This document shows positions 1 through 8,000 of a DNA stretch of 64,000 bases, piece after piece. Below the pieces are notes generated by a model. The model searched no databases and had not been told where the DNA came from. It was given only the letters and a program-made list of their open reading frames with translations. Positions within the stretch are counted from its first letter, which is position 1; every line of letters begins with the position of its first letter. The DNA lies in assembly GCA_900467185.1 (NCBI GenBank), contig UBPA01000010.1, positions 59,569 through 123,568 of the forward strand, read 5' to 3'. The translations under genes were made by a program, and so were the position numbers. Source of the DNA: Hyphomicrobiales bacterium (GTDB lineage Bacteria > Pseudomonadota > Alphaproteobacteria > Rhizobiales > Rhizobiaceae).

Positions 1-509
1 TGTTCAAGAGCCGCTGGTGCATCCTGACGCCGCCGGCCGGCACCGACGAGACCGCCAAGGGGCAGCTGCGTGCCTTCTGGGAGGCGCTCGGCTCGGATGT
101 CGAGGAGATGGACCCGGAGCACCACGACAAGGTTCTCGCCATCGTTTCCCATCTGCCGCACATCATCGCCTACAATATCGTGGGGACGGCGGACGATCTG
201 GAGACGGTGACGGAATCCGAGGTCATCAAGTATTCGGCCTCGGGCTTCCGCGACTTCACGCGTCTCGCCGCATCCGACCCGACCATGTGGCGCGACGTCT
301 GCCTGCACAACAAGGATGCGATTCTGGAAATGCTGTCGCGGTTTTCCGAAGATCTCGCCTATCTGCAGCGGGCGATCCGCTGGGGCGACGGCGATAAGCT
401 GTTCGACCTCTTCACCCGCACCCGCGCGATCCGCCGCTCGATCATCCAGGCCGGTCAGGACACCGACATGGTCGATTTCGGCCGGCATGCGCTGGACGCG
501 AAGCCCTGA
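1..509 (+). CDS. tyrC: Prephenate/arogenate dehydrogenase, C-terminal part (truncated by window edge)
   Basis: Tyrosine biosynthesis enzyme that oxidatively decarboxylates prephenate or arogenate with NAD(P)+. Only the last ~168 residues are inside the window; the reading frame is open from base 3, and the Rossmann domain lies upstream. The part present is the helical dimerisation domain, recognised by SHLPHIIAYNIV, by FRDFTRLAASDPTMWRDV, and by a terminal helix rich in Arg and Asp. It ends 12 bases before the convergent DUF2125 gene. Family assignment is firm; whether the substrate is prephenate or arogenate cannot be read from this fragment. Confidence 0.9.
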   Translation, partial: FKSRWCILTPPAGTDETAKGQLRAFWEALGSDVEEMDPEHHDKVLAIVSHLPHIIAYNIVGTADDLETVTESEVIKYSASGFRDFTRLAASDPTMWRDVCLHNKDAILEMLSRFSEDLAYLQRAIRWGDGDKLFDLFTRTRAIRRSIIQAGQDTDMVDFGRHALDAKP

Positions 510-521
510 CGCTCATCCCGA

Positions 522-1523
522 TCAGAGCTGCGGCAACACGCCGATCGGGATAAAGGCGAGGAAGGCGGTGCCGTCGCGCACATTGAGCGTGACGGTGGTG
601 TCGTTGCCGCCCGCGGCCAGCGCCGTCAGCATGTTGGCGGCGTTGTCGAGCATGTTCTCGCTCTCGGGGAATGCCGTTGCCAGAGCCGTGCGCCACGCCT
701 GAACGTCCTGCATCGTCACCTTGAAGGCGCCGGAGATCAGCCCCTGATCATCGACGGTGAACGGGCCGTTGGCGGTGGTCACCATGCCGTTTCCCAAGTC
801 GAGCGTCAGGTTGCGGACCTCGCCCGCACTGTTGCGCAGGGCATGGCGCGAGAGGCCGCCGCGATCGAGCACCGTCGCACGATCCTTGACCGTGAGGTCG
901 ATGGCTGCGTTCATCAGCGGCAACAGGCTTGCGCCGTTGCCGGGCTTCAGGTCGAGGCCTGTGATGGAGACGGCGGCATCGAGATCCGCCGCATTCTGGC
1001 GCAGATGCAGCTCCGTATGGCTGGTGGCGAAGCCGAGCACGTCTTCGCCCGGCGTGGGCACCAGCGTGCCGGTCAGGCGTTCGGAGACGATGGACGTGCG
1101 GCTGAGGCCCGAGAACGTCGCCTGGATGCTCGCCTTCAGCGCCTGCCAGTTCATGGATGTTGCGATGCCGGGGGAAAAGCGCAGTTCGGCCGGGCCGTCC
1201 ACCTCGATGACGGCGTGTCCCGGCCAGTAGACCTGCGCTGCGGACCGGAGAGCACCCGCGGAACCGGAGGCCCCGAGCTGGGTATCGTCCACCTTCACGG
1301 CATCGCAGAACAGCCCGATGCGGAACGGGAAGCCGCGAACGGTCAGACCATCGCAGCGGGCCGTCGCGCTGCCGGAGCGGCTGGTGAGGAAGCTTGCGAG
1401 CCGCGTCTCGATCTGGTGGGCGGCGAGAAACCAGATGCCGCTATAGACCGCCAGAAAGATCGCGATGCCGATGCCGAGACGCCGGATGCGGAGACCTGCT
1501 GCCGGCGGTGCTGTCTGTGTCAT
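522..1523 (-). CDS. DUF2125 domain-containing envelope protein
   Basis: Protein of 333 residues, matching the DUF2125 family found in alphaproteobacteria; its function is unknown. After a short polar N-terminus with Arg residues there is one hydrophobic segment (about residues 16-36). The rest is a periplasmic beta-rich domain with family-typical features: two early Cys residues in the SATARCDG and GLFCDAVK regions, and an AQVYWPGH motif. I chose the ATG at 1523 because the membrane segment follows it directly and the upstream extension is Pro/Arg-rich with no resemblance to the family. It sits between tyrC (convergent) and chaC (divergent), the usual rhizobial order. Confidence 0.85.
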   Translation of the reverse strand: MTQTAPPAAGLRIRRLGIGIAIFLAVYSGIWFLAAHQIETRLASFLTSRSGSATARCDGLTVRGFPFRIGLFCDAVKVDDTQLGASGSAGALRSAAQVYWPGHAVIEVDGPAELRFSPGIATSMNWQALKASIQATFSGLSRTSIVSERLTGTLVPTPGEDVLGFATSHTELHLRQNAADLDAAVSITGLDLKPGNGASLLPLMNAAIDLTVKDRATVLDRGGLSRHALRNSAGEVRNLTLDLGNGMVTTANGPFTVDDQGLISGAFKVTMQDVQAWRTALATAFPESENMLDNAANMLTALAAGGNDTTVTLNVRDGTAFLAFIPIGVLPQL

Positions 1524-1809
1524 GCGGGTCTCCGGTCGGCGGTCTGGATTTGGGCGCGGGATCGGCGCGGTGGACGGCGCTCTCCGGCACCGCCGGCACC
1601 CCTCCAAGGGCTGCGTCTTGCGGGTCTTCTAGCGCATAACATCACGGATCGGAATGCGTTCGAAAAAATAGGCGGGCCGTTGGACCGGCGCGGCCATCGT
1701 CTCCAAAATGTAGGCACGGCCATCCTGCGCGTTCCGCTGGCCGCTATTTTGCAGTAGGAGGGCAAGACCGGCAGACATGTCCGGCATGTGACGATGGGAT
1801 GGACCTTCT

Positions 1810-2367
1810 GTGACGGACCTTGTGGTAACGGATTCGGACGACGTGTGGGTGTTCGGCTATGGCTCGTTGATGTGGAATCCGGGCTTTGCCTTCGTCGAGC
1901 AGGCTCGGGCGCGGGTTTTCGGCTACCGCCGGGCGCTGTGCGTGCGCTCCCATGTCCATCGCGGCACGGCCGAAAGCCCCGGCCTCGTGCTCGGCCTCGA
2001 CCTTGGCGGCTCCTGCCTCGGCATGGCGTTTCGCATCGCACCGGAGGACCACGAGGCTGTAATCGCCTATCTGCGCGAGCGCGAACTGGTGACCCATGTC
2101 TACAAGGAGCGCATGCTGCCGCTGCGGCTCGCCGACGGGCGGACGGTCATGGCGGTCGCCTATGTCATCGACCGGGCTCACCTGCAATATGCGGGCGCCC
2201 TGCAGGCCGACGAGGCGGCGCTGGTCGTCGCCCATGCGCGCGGTCGCTCGGGCGAGAATGTCGATTATGTGATGAACACGCTCGAACATCTGCGCGCGAT
2301 GGGCATTCGCGATCACTGGCTGGAAGAGGTCGGCCGCGGCGTGCAGGTTCTGCTCGCCAAACGCTAG
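1810..2367 (+). CDS. ChaC-like glutathione-specific gamma-glutamylcyclotransferase
   Basis: Cytosolic enzyme of 185 residues predicted to cleave glutathione to 5-oxoproline and Cys-Gly. The N-terminal WVFGYGSLMWNPGF segment (about residues 13-26) is the substrate-binding loop of the ChaC/GGCT fold, followed by GYRRALCVRS and the ChaC-type tail with YVMNTLEHL. It starts with GTG at 1810; the next in-frame ATG lies inside the conserved GYGSLMW loop, so the GTG is required. Its last four bases overlap the end of the convergent plsC gene. Confidence 0.88.
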   Translation: MTDLVVTDSDDVWVFGYGSLMWNPGFAFVEQARARVFGYRRALCVRSHVHRGTAESPGLVLGLDLGGSCLGMAFRIAPEDHEAVIAYLRERELVTHVYKERMLPLRLADGRTVMAVAYVIDRAHLQYAGALQADEAALVVAHARGRSGENVDYVMNTLEHLRAMGIRDHWLEEVGRGVQVLLAKR

Positions 2368-3164
2368 GTCTTCTCCGGCACGGTCACGCCGAGTTCGGCA
2401 AGCCGTGTGCGCGCGGTGTCCGGCAGGGGGAGATGCGGGTTGTTGCGGACGGTCTCCACCAGCAGTTCGTCGCTCGCCGTTTCCGTCACAGAAATCAGCG
2501 TCTTCAGGAAGGTGTCACTGTCCAGCCCGGGTCCGATGGGCGGCAGAATGCGGACCTTGAAGTGGCCGGGGAAGCGGAGCGTCGTACTGCGGGGCCAGAA
2601 GAGACCGGGATGCATCGCCACCGGCACCACGGGAACCTGCAGATCCCGATAGAGACGGGCGATGCCGTACTTATAATCCGGCGGCGCGCCGGGCGACCGC
2701 CGGGTGCCTTCGGGATAGATGATCAATTGCCGGCCGGTGGCGATTTCCGCTTTGGCGCGCTGCATGACGGCGGCCATCGCCCGGCCGCGGGCGCTGCGGT
2801 CCACCGGCACCATGCGCTGCTTGGCGACATACCAGCCGAAGAGAGGAATGCGCATCAGCTCGCGCTTGAGGATGAAGAACGGGTCCGACAGCCACGGCAG
2901 CAGGGCATAGACGTCCCAGAAGGACTGGTGCTTGGGGGCCAGGATATAGACGCCGTCCTTCGGAATGTTGTCGAGCCCCTCGATCTCGAAGGTCGTGCCG
3001 ACGATCACTCGCATCAGCCAATGATTGCTGCGCGCCCAGTTCTTCGGCACGAACCAGGACGTCTTGCGCGATACGATAAAATAGATCGGCGTCAGCAAGA
3101 CCATGCGCAGGATGAGATTGGCGTAGAAGGCGACGTTGAAGAGGACCGAGCGAAGGCGAATCAT
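2364..3164 (-). CDS. plsC: 1-acyl-sn-glycerol-3-phosphate acyltransferase
   Basis: Inner-membrane enzyme (266 residues) that acylates lysophosphatidic acid to phosphatidic acid in phospholipid synthesis. An N-terminal hydrophobic segment (about residues 7-30) is followed by acyltransferase block I as HQSFWD (His79, Asp84), block III as PEGTRRSPG (Glu152 to Arg155), and the PVVPVAMHPG block IV region. The ATG at 3164 gives the normal family start; an in-frame GTG 30 bases upstream is a weaker alternative. It is the last gene of the minus-strand run ftsE-ftsX-ydcF-plsC, although 142 bases separate it from ydcF. Confidence 0.92.
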   Translation of the reverse strand: MIRLRSVLFNVAFYANLILRMVLLTPIYFIVSRKTSWFVPKNWARSNHWLMRVIVGTTFEIEGLDNIPKDGVYILAPKHQSFWDVYALLPWLSDPFFILKRELMRIPLFGWYVAKQRMVPVDRSARGRAMAAVMQRAKAEIATGRQLIIYPEGTRRSPGAPPDYKYGIARLYRDLQVPVVPVAMHPGLFWPRSTTLRFPGHFKVRILPPIGPGLDSDTFLKTLISVTETASDELLVETVRNNPHLPLPDTARTRLAELGVTVPEKT

Positions 3165-3306
3165 GGGCGGCTTTCGGAGAGCGAGCGGCAACACGGATCG
3201 GCCGTGCCGTCAGCGCTGCCTACACGAATAAAGCCGCGACGAAAACCGGGATCTCGCGCGCGACGGCACTCACGGCTGGAGCATTTCCGCTCCGGCTGGA
3301 AATGCT

Positions 3307-4026
3307 CTATTGCGCGGTCTGCGCGCGCTCCGTCCGCAAGCCGCTGTCTGTCGGCGTGCCCAGGAGATCGCGCAGCGAGGCGACGGTCAGCTTGGCATAT
3401 TCTGTGAGGATCGATTTCAGCACCATGGGGTTTGCCATCCAGTTCGTGCTCTTGAGGTCGGAATTGACGACCGGGTAGGGCACGAAGGCGATGCCCGGAT
3501 TGGCGCGGCGAAGCTCCAGCAGGCTGCGGGGCATGTGGTAATTGTTGGTGACGACGAGGATGCTCTTGTAGCCGTTGTTGCGGATCCAGTTCGCGGTCTC
3601 GTGCGCATTGCCGATCGTGTCGATGGCGTCGTGGCCGATATCGACGCAGCAGCGGAAGAGATCGGCGGAGCTCTGGGTGTTGCGGCGGATCTGGCTGCTG
3701 GTGGTGGTGGGGTGCACGCCGGAGATCAGCAGGCGCTGGCCGGCGCCGGCCTTGAGCAGATCGACCGCCTGGTCGATGCGCTGGAACCCGCCGGTGAGGA
3801 CCACGATGGCATCGGCCTTGGGGTTGGCCGGCGGCTGGAGCGAGGCCACCTGATCGGCGAAATAGAGAAGGCTGGCCGTGCCGCAGCCGGCAACCACCAG
3901 CATGACATAGAAGGTCAGGCGGACGAGCTGCCGCCGGAAGCTGACATGCCGGCGCGTTCGCCGGGCAAGGCGCCTGCGCTCGGTTTCGCCGGAAGTCTCC
4001 GCTTCGGAGGTTTCGTCCGCCATCAT
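3307..4026 (-). CDS. YdcF family protein (DUF218)
   Basis: Protein of 239 residues with a charged, Arg-rich cytoplasmic N-terminus, one transmembrane helix (about residues 33-55) and a periplasmic DUF218 domain. The domain shows DAIVVLTGGFQRIDQAVDLL, LLISGVHP, and a later VVTNNYHMPRS motif typical of the ElyC/SanA/YdcF group. Relatives such as ElyC and SanA affect envelope integrity and peptidoglycan or lipid-carrier handling, but the substrate is unknown. Its place between ftsX and plsC supports a role in envelope growth. A second ATG lies one codon in (4023). Confidence 0.85.
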   Translation of the reverse strand: MMADETSEAETSGETERRRLARRTRRHVSFRRQLVRLTFYVMLVVAGCGTASLLYFADQVASLQPPANPKADAIVVLTGGFQRIDQAVDLLKAGAGQRLLISGVHPTTTSSQIRRNTQSSADLFRCCVDIGHDAIDTIGNAHETANWIRNNGYKSILVVTNNYHMPRSLLELRRANPGIAFVPYPVVNSDLKSTNWMANPMVLKSILTEYAKLTVASLRDLLGTPTDSGLRTERAQTAQ

Positions 4027-4179
4027 GATGTTCTTCCACCGTTGCGCCGGAGGTCCGCGGCGCGACGGGACGGGTGTTGCGATGCTGTGAGACCGGTGAA
4101 CCCGCTTTGCGCCTTAACGATGGCTTCGCGGGGTGAAGCGCGGAAAACGGGAAAGGGTGAGGGCGCGCAGATCGGCATG

Positions 4180-5217
4180 TCAGGAATTCGGAATGAGATC
4201 GGCTCGGGCCGGGTCGGAGCGGATGCGGTCGATTTCGTAGATGGTGCGCATGACCGTGAAGCGCGCCGTGAGCGTGGTGAGGAGCGCGATGACGAGCATG
4301 ATGGCGGCGATGCCGAGATAGCCGGTGTAACCGATCGTGAAGGTGCCGAAGAGGGCCGTTGCCTGATCGCTCTGGGGCGTGGCGAGCGAGCGCGACTGCC
4401 ACCAGCCGGCCAGGGCAAAGGAGAGCGCGGCCAGCAGCCCGCCGGCACCCGCGCCCTTGAAGCTGATCTTCAGGAAATGCTTCTGGAATTCGGAGGCGAC
4501 GAAGCTTGCCTCCGCACCCACGAAGTGCAGCACCTCGACGATGTGGCGGTTGCCCGACAGCGTGCCGCGCGTGGCGAAGATGACGGTGAGGACCATGGCG
4601 GAGAAGACGAGGGTGAGCACGCCCGTGCCGATGAGCGCTGTCGTGTGCGCCATGGCCACCAGCCTATCCACCCATGTCCGGTGATCGTCGAGCGTCGCCT
4701 GCGGGATTTCGCCCGTGAGCCGCGCGCGCATTCCGGCGAAATCGGGCGGGTTGCGCTCGTCGATGGTGATGATGACGAGGCGGGGTACCGGCAGCTCGTC
4801 GATATCGAGGCCTTCGCCGAGCCAGGGTTCCAGCAGACGGGCGGTCGCGGTGCGATCGACGATATTGCCGTTGACGGTGCCGTCGAAGGTCAGCGCGATA
4901 TCGCGCGCGTCGCGCAGGGCCTTTTCCATGTCGAGCCCTTCCTCGGGCCGGATCTGGATCGTCACCTCGCGCGAGATCTCGCTCTGCCAGCTCTCGGCCG
5001 TCGAGCGCACCATGGAGACCGCGCCGAGCGTCAGGCAGGCGAGGAAAGACATGATGGCGATGACGAGCATGAGCGCATTGCCCGAGACGTTGACCGGCGG
5101 CACGATGGGCGCCATCGGGCGGACGCGCATTGGGGCCTTGCGGCCTTCCGTTTCCGCAGGCGTGCTGCGGGCGGGCGCCTTCATGACATGGGGCGGCTTC
5201 TTGCGGGCGTCAGTCAT
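4180..5217 (-). CDS. ftsX: Cell-division ABC transporter permease FtsX
   Basis: Membrane partner of FtsE in the FtsEX complex, which couples ATP hydrolysis at the septum to periplasmic peptidoglycan hydrolase activation. Protein of 345 residues with a basic, Pro-rich cytoplasmic N-terminus (~45 residues), a first transmembrane helix near 47-68, a periplasmic loop (~70-200) carrying TIQIRPEEG, then three further helices in the C-terminal half ending ...ARADLIPNS. Its start overlaps the end of ftsE by 8 bases, so the two are translationally coupled. Confidence 0.93.
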   Translation of the reverse strand: MTDARKKPPHVMKAPARSTPAETEGRKAPMRVRPMAPIVPPVNVSGNALMLVIAIMSFLACLTLGAVSMVRSTAESWQSEISREVTIQIRPEEGLDMEKALRDARDIALTFDGTVNGNIVDRTATARLLEPWLGEGLDIDELPVPRLVIITIDERNPPDFAGMRARLTGEIPQATLDDHRTWVDRLVAMAHTTALIGTGVLTLVFSAMVLTVIFATRGTLSGNRHIVEVLHFVGAEASFVASEFQKHFLKISFKGAGAGGLLAALSFALAGWWQSRSLATPQSDQATALFGTFTIGYTGYLGIAAIMLVIALLTTLTARFTVMRTIYEIDRIRSDPARADLIPNS

Positions 5218-5869
5218 AGATGTCGAGCCGCCCTTGCGACAGGATCATGCGGCGCGCTTCCACCTGATCCATCAGCGAGAGATCGTGCGTCGCGATGACG
5301 ACGGCGGTGCCGAGGCGGTTCAGCTCCATGAACAGGTTGAGCAGGCGGCGGGCCATAGGCGGATCGACATTGCCGGTCGGCTCGTCGGCGAGCAGGATTT
5401 CCGGCCGGTCGATGAGCGCGCGGGCGATGGCGGCGCGCTGCTTTTCCCCGCCCGAGAGAACCGGCGGCAGCACGTTGATCCGCTCGCCGAGGCCGACCCA
5501 GCCGAGAAGCTCCAGCACGTCGGAACGATAGGAGGATTCGTCCTTGCCGCGGACACGCAACGGCAGAGCGACGTTTTCATAGGTGGTGAGATGGTCGAGC
5601 AGGCGAAAGTCCTGAAAGACGATGCCGACGCGACGACGGAGCATGGGCAGTTCGTCGCGCGGGATGGAGGCGATGTTGCGGTCGAACATGCGGATGAGGC
5701 CGCGCGTCGGCTGCAGCGACAGGAACAGAAGGCGCAGCAGCGTGGTCTTGCCGGCGCCCGAGGGGCCGGTGAGGAACTGGAAGGACTTGCGCGGGATGTC
5801 GAAGGTCAGGTCGCGGAGAATTTCCGGTCCCATGCCGTAGCGCAATCCGACGTTCTCGAAATGAATCAA
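5210..5869 (-). CDS. ftsE: Cell-division ABC transporter ATP-binding protein FtsE
   Basis: ATPase of the FtsEX complex, 219 residues. The Walker A box GPSGAGKT is at residues 35-42; the Q-loop FQDFRLLD, the signature LSGGEKQRAAIARAL, the Walker B ILLADEPTG and the switch His in ATHD follow in order. It is the first gene of the minus-strand ftsE-ftsX-ydcF-plsC run. About 60 bases upstream of its ATG lies a perfect CtrA-type motif (5929-5944), which suggests cell-cycle control of this operon. Confidence 0.95.
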   Translation of the reverse strand: MIHFENVGLRYGMGPEILRDLTFDIPRKSFQFLTGPSGAGKTTLLRLLFLSLQPTRGLIRMFDRNIASIPRDELPMLRRRVGIVFQDFRLLDHLTTYENVALPLRVRGKDESSYRSDVLELLGWVGLGERINVLPPVLSGGEKQRAAIARALIDRPEILLADEPTGNVDPPMARRLLNLFMELNRLGTAVVIATHDLSLMDQVEARRMILSQGRLDIYD

Positions 5870-5928
5870 CTTCCAGCCTCTGAGATGGACGCTCTACCGC
5901 CAAGTGCGGGCGCGATCCGGCCAGCATG

Positions 5929-5944
5929 GTTAAACACTGGTTAA
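5929..5944 (-). promoter_or_regulatory. CtrA-type binding site upstream of ftsE
   Basis: On the minus strand the bases read TTAACCAGTGTTTAAC, an exact fit to the alphaproteobacterial CtrA full-site consensus TTAA-N7-TTAAC. A third TTAA (5953-5956) follows with an 8-base gap. The site lies about 60 bases upstream of the ftsE start and about 170 bases from the divergent gene at 6113. Binding is inferred from the motif alone. Confidence 0.65.
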
Positions 5945-6112
5945 TTTTCCCTTTAACGTCCCACGCAAAAACGTCGCTTTGAGGGCCATGGCGGCGTCAT
6001 GACCTCTCGCAAGGGCGTTGCGAGGTCACGTTTCCGTTCTGTTAACCCTTCGTCTTTACCTTTCGGCAAGGAATTTCTCGTCTTCGGGCGAGCGCGCCGC
6101 GGAGGACGATGC

Positions 6113-6745
6113 ATGGCCGGCTTTTCGAGCGCTTCGCGCAAGGTTGATCTCCTGCCGCCGGAACGGACGCGGCCGGCGGCGCGTCCCGCCCCGCGCGTGC
6201 TGCGCCAGACCGACGCGGTCGATGCCGTTTTCGAGGTCGTGCCGCTGTCCCGCGCGCCTGCGTCCCGCGCCGCATCGCATGCGTCCGTCAAGGCCCGGTC
6301 CGGCAAGCCTGGTGGTTCCGGTCTGTTCCGTGCCATCGAACAGCGGTTGCATCGCATTCCGCCACGCGTCTTCGCCGCGCTGACGATCGGGCTCTGCGCG
6401 GCCGCCTTCGGGCTGGCGATCACGCTGGCGCCGAGCGCGCCGCAGGCCGCACCGGCGCTCGGCTTCGGCGATGTGCACACGGAGCTTCAGGATGCGAGCG
6501 GCCTGAAGGTCGTTGCCGTCTACGGCACCGTGGTCAATCCGACGTCCGCACCGCGCGAGATCCCGGAAATCCGGGTCGATGTCGCCGGGTCGGGTCGTCG
6601 CATGACCGCCGAGGGTCAGCTGGCCGGCAGCCGCGTGCTGGCTCCGGGCGAACGCCGCGCCTTCTCCGCGCGGATGCCGCATGCCGGTGGATCGGCGCCG
6701 ATCGTACAAATTTCCTTCGCCGAGGCGGGTGCTTCGCCGCGCTGA
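6113..6745 (+). CDS. DUF3426-like single-pass membrane protein, no zinc-ribbon domain
   Basis: Protein of 210 residues: a basic, low-complexity N-terminal half, one transmembrane helix (about residues 85-105, around AALTIGLCAAAFGLAITLA), and a periplasmic domain with VYGTVVNPTSAPREIPEIRV, which resembles the DUF3426 domain. In many alphaproteobacteria the gene divergent to ftsE carries an MJ0042 zinc ribbon at its N-terminus; no CxxC pair is seen here. The ATG at 6113 is set by GGAGGA at 6101-6106. Function is unknown. The DUF3426 assignment rests on one motif and is moderate. Confidence 0.65.
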   Translation: MAGFSSASRKVDLLPPERTRPAARPAPRVLRQTDAVDAVFEVVPLSRAPASRAASHASVKARSGKPGGSGLFRAIEQRLHRIPPRVFAALTIGLCAAAFGLAITLAPSAPQAAPALGFGDVHTELQDASGLKVVAVYGTVVNPTSAPREIPEIRVDVAGSGRRMTAEGQLAGSRVLAPGERRAFSARMPHAGGSAPIVQISFAEAGASPR

Positions 6746-6806
6746 CTGTGCTAACGCCAAGCTTTGGGGGACGCCGGACGGCGCCCCGTCGCCTGGAGCT
6801 GCTGCC

Positions 6807-7358
6807 ATGCCCGTCGTTCGCGGAAAGATGATCGAGACGCTGTTTTCGCCGGACGTGATTGCGACGCGCAACACGGAGATGGCGGCCGAGATCGTGAAGG
6901 GCCGCAATGACGACCTTCTGGTCATCTCGGTGCTCAAGGGCTCCTTCATCTTCGCGGCCGACCTCATCCGCGCCATGCACCATGCGGGACTTGCGCCGGA
7001 GGTCGAGTTCATCACGCTGTCGAGCTACGGTACGGGCACGGTCTCGCGCGGCGTGAAGATCATCAAGGACATCGACAGCGACCCGCGCGGCCGCGACGTG
7101 CTCCTGATCGACGACATTCTGGAATCCGGCCGCACGCTGCGCTTTGCGCGCGATCTCATGCTGGAGCGCGGCGCGAAATCGGTGTCGATCGCGGTGCTGC
7201 TCGACAAGAAGGTGAAGCGCGAGGTCGATTTCGAGGCGGATTTCGTCGGCTTCGAATGCCCCGACTACTTCGTCGTCGGCTACGGCATGGACGTCGCCTA
7301 CGCCTTCCGCGAGCTGCCCTTCGTGGGCGTGGTCACCGGGGACGCCGACAGGATCTGA
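6807..7358 (+). CDS. hpt: Hypoxanthine phosphoribosyltransferase
   Basis: Purine salvage enzyme (183 residues) that converts hypoxanthine or guanine plus PRPP to IMP or GMP. The PRPP-binding motif is clear as VLLIDDILESGRTL, preceded by VISVLKGSFIFAADL and followed by VGYGMDVAYAFRELPFV, the classic C-terminal HPRT block. The ATG at 6807 has GGAG 6795-6798 at good spacing; the open frame extends upstream into the end of the preceding gene but without family similarity. The gene for a response regulator follows 77 bases downstream. Confidence 0.93.
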   Translation: MPVVRGKMIETLFSPDVIATRNTEMAAEIVKGRNDDLLVISVLKGSFIFAADLIRAMHHAGLAPEVEFITLSSYGTGTVSRGVKIIKDIDSDPRGRDVLLIDDILESGRTLRFARDLMLERGAKSVSIAVLLDKKVKREVDFEADFVGFECPDYFVVGYGMDVAYAFRELPFVGVVTGDADRI

Positions 7359-7435
7359 CGCCCGGCCTCTCCGCTCTTTACGGTTTTCAAAGGAAACTCT
7401 GCGCTTTGTAGGCCTCCGAACCGTAGGAGGCCATG

Positions 7436-7795
7436 ATGGCAAAGATCCTGATCACCGAGGACGAGGATTCCCTTCGCCGCTTCGTCGCGCGTGCCTTGCA
7501 GATGGACGGGCACGACGTGGTGCAGGCGGGCGATGGCGCCGAGGGCCTCGAGCACCTGCACGGCGCGCCGTTCGACCTTCTCCTCTCCGATATCCGCATG
7601 CCCGTCATGGACGGCATCGCCCTTGCGCACGAGGCCGCAGCCGCCTTTCCCAAGCTGAAGATCCTGCTGATGACCGGCTATGCCGAACAGCGCGAACGAG
7701 CCGACGACCTCGCGGACAAGATCATCGATGTCGTCGCCAAGCCTTTCAGCCTGCCGGATATCCGCAAGGCGGTCGCGGTGGCCTTGGCGGCTTGA
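7436..7795 (+). CDS. Single-domain response regulator (CheY/CpdR-like receiver)
   Basis: A 119-residue stand-alone receiver domain. Conserved residues are present: acidic pocket in TEDED (8-10), phosphoacceptor Asp52 in LLSDIRMPVMDG, Thr80 in LLMTGYA and Lys102 in AKPFS. There is no output domain, so it must act by protein-protein contact or as a phosphotransfer intermediate. It resembles CpdR-type receivers, which deliver substrates to ClpXP, but is not the canonical CpdR sequence, so I leave it unnamed. GGAGG at 7426-7430 favours the ATG at 7436 over the one at 7433. Confidence 0.88.
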   Translation: MAKILITEDEDSLRRFVARALQMDGHDVVQAGDGAEGLEHLHGAPFDLLLSDIRMPVMDGIALAHEAAAAFPKLKILLMTGYAEQRERADDLADKIIDVVAKPFSLPDIRKAVAVALAA

Positions 7796-7812
7796 GATTG
7801 TTTGACGTTGAG

Positions 7813-7990
7813 GTTTTGGTGGCCCCTCATCCGGCTGCCGCCACCTTCTCCCCGCGGGCGGGGAGAAGGGACTCGTGGCGATCGTTTGATCACCTTTAAG
7901 TTCCGTTTTTAGAGCGAGCGGGTGCCACATCCCCCTTCGCCCCGCGTGCGGGGAGAAGGTGACGGCAGCCGCATGAGGGGCCGCCAAAAC
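7813..7990. repeat. RIME-like rhizobial intergenic palindromic element, copy 1
   Basis: A ~178-base inverted repeat fills the gap between the response regulator and the TIGR02302 gene. The left arm (7813-7870) and right arm (7931-7990) are near-perfect reverse complements, each with its own internal hairpin built on CTCCCCGCGGGCGGGGAG or its counterpart. The central part contains CGAGCGGGTGCCAC (7915-7928), also found on the other strand inside the second element near 51.1 kb. This fits the Rhizobium-specific intergenic mosaic elements. It could act as an RNA hairpin that ends or stabilises transcripts of the convergent flanking genes. Confidence 0.8.
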
Positions 7991-8000
7991 CGCGACCACC

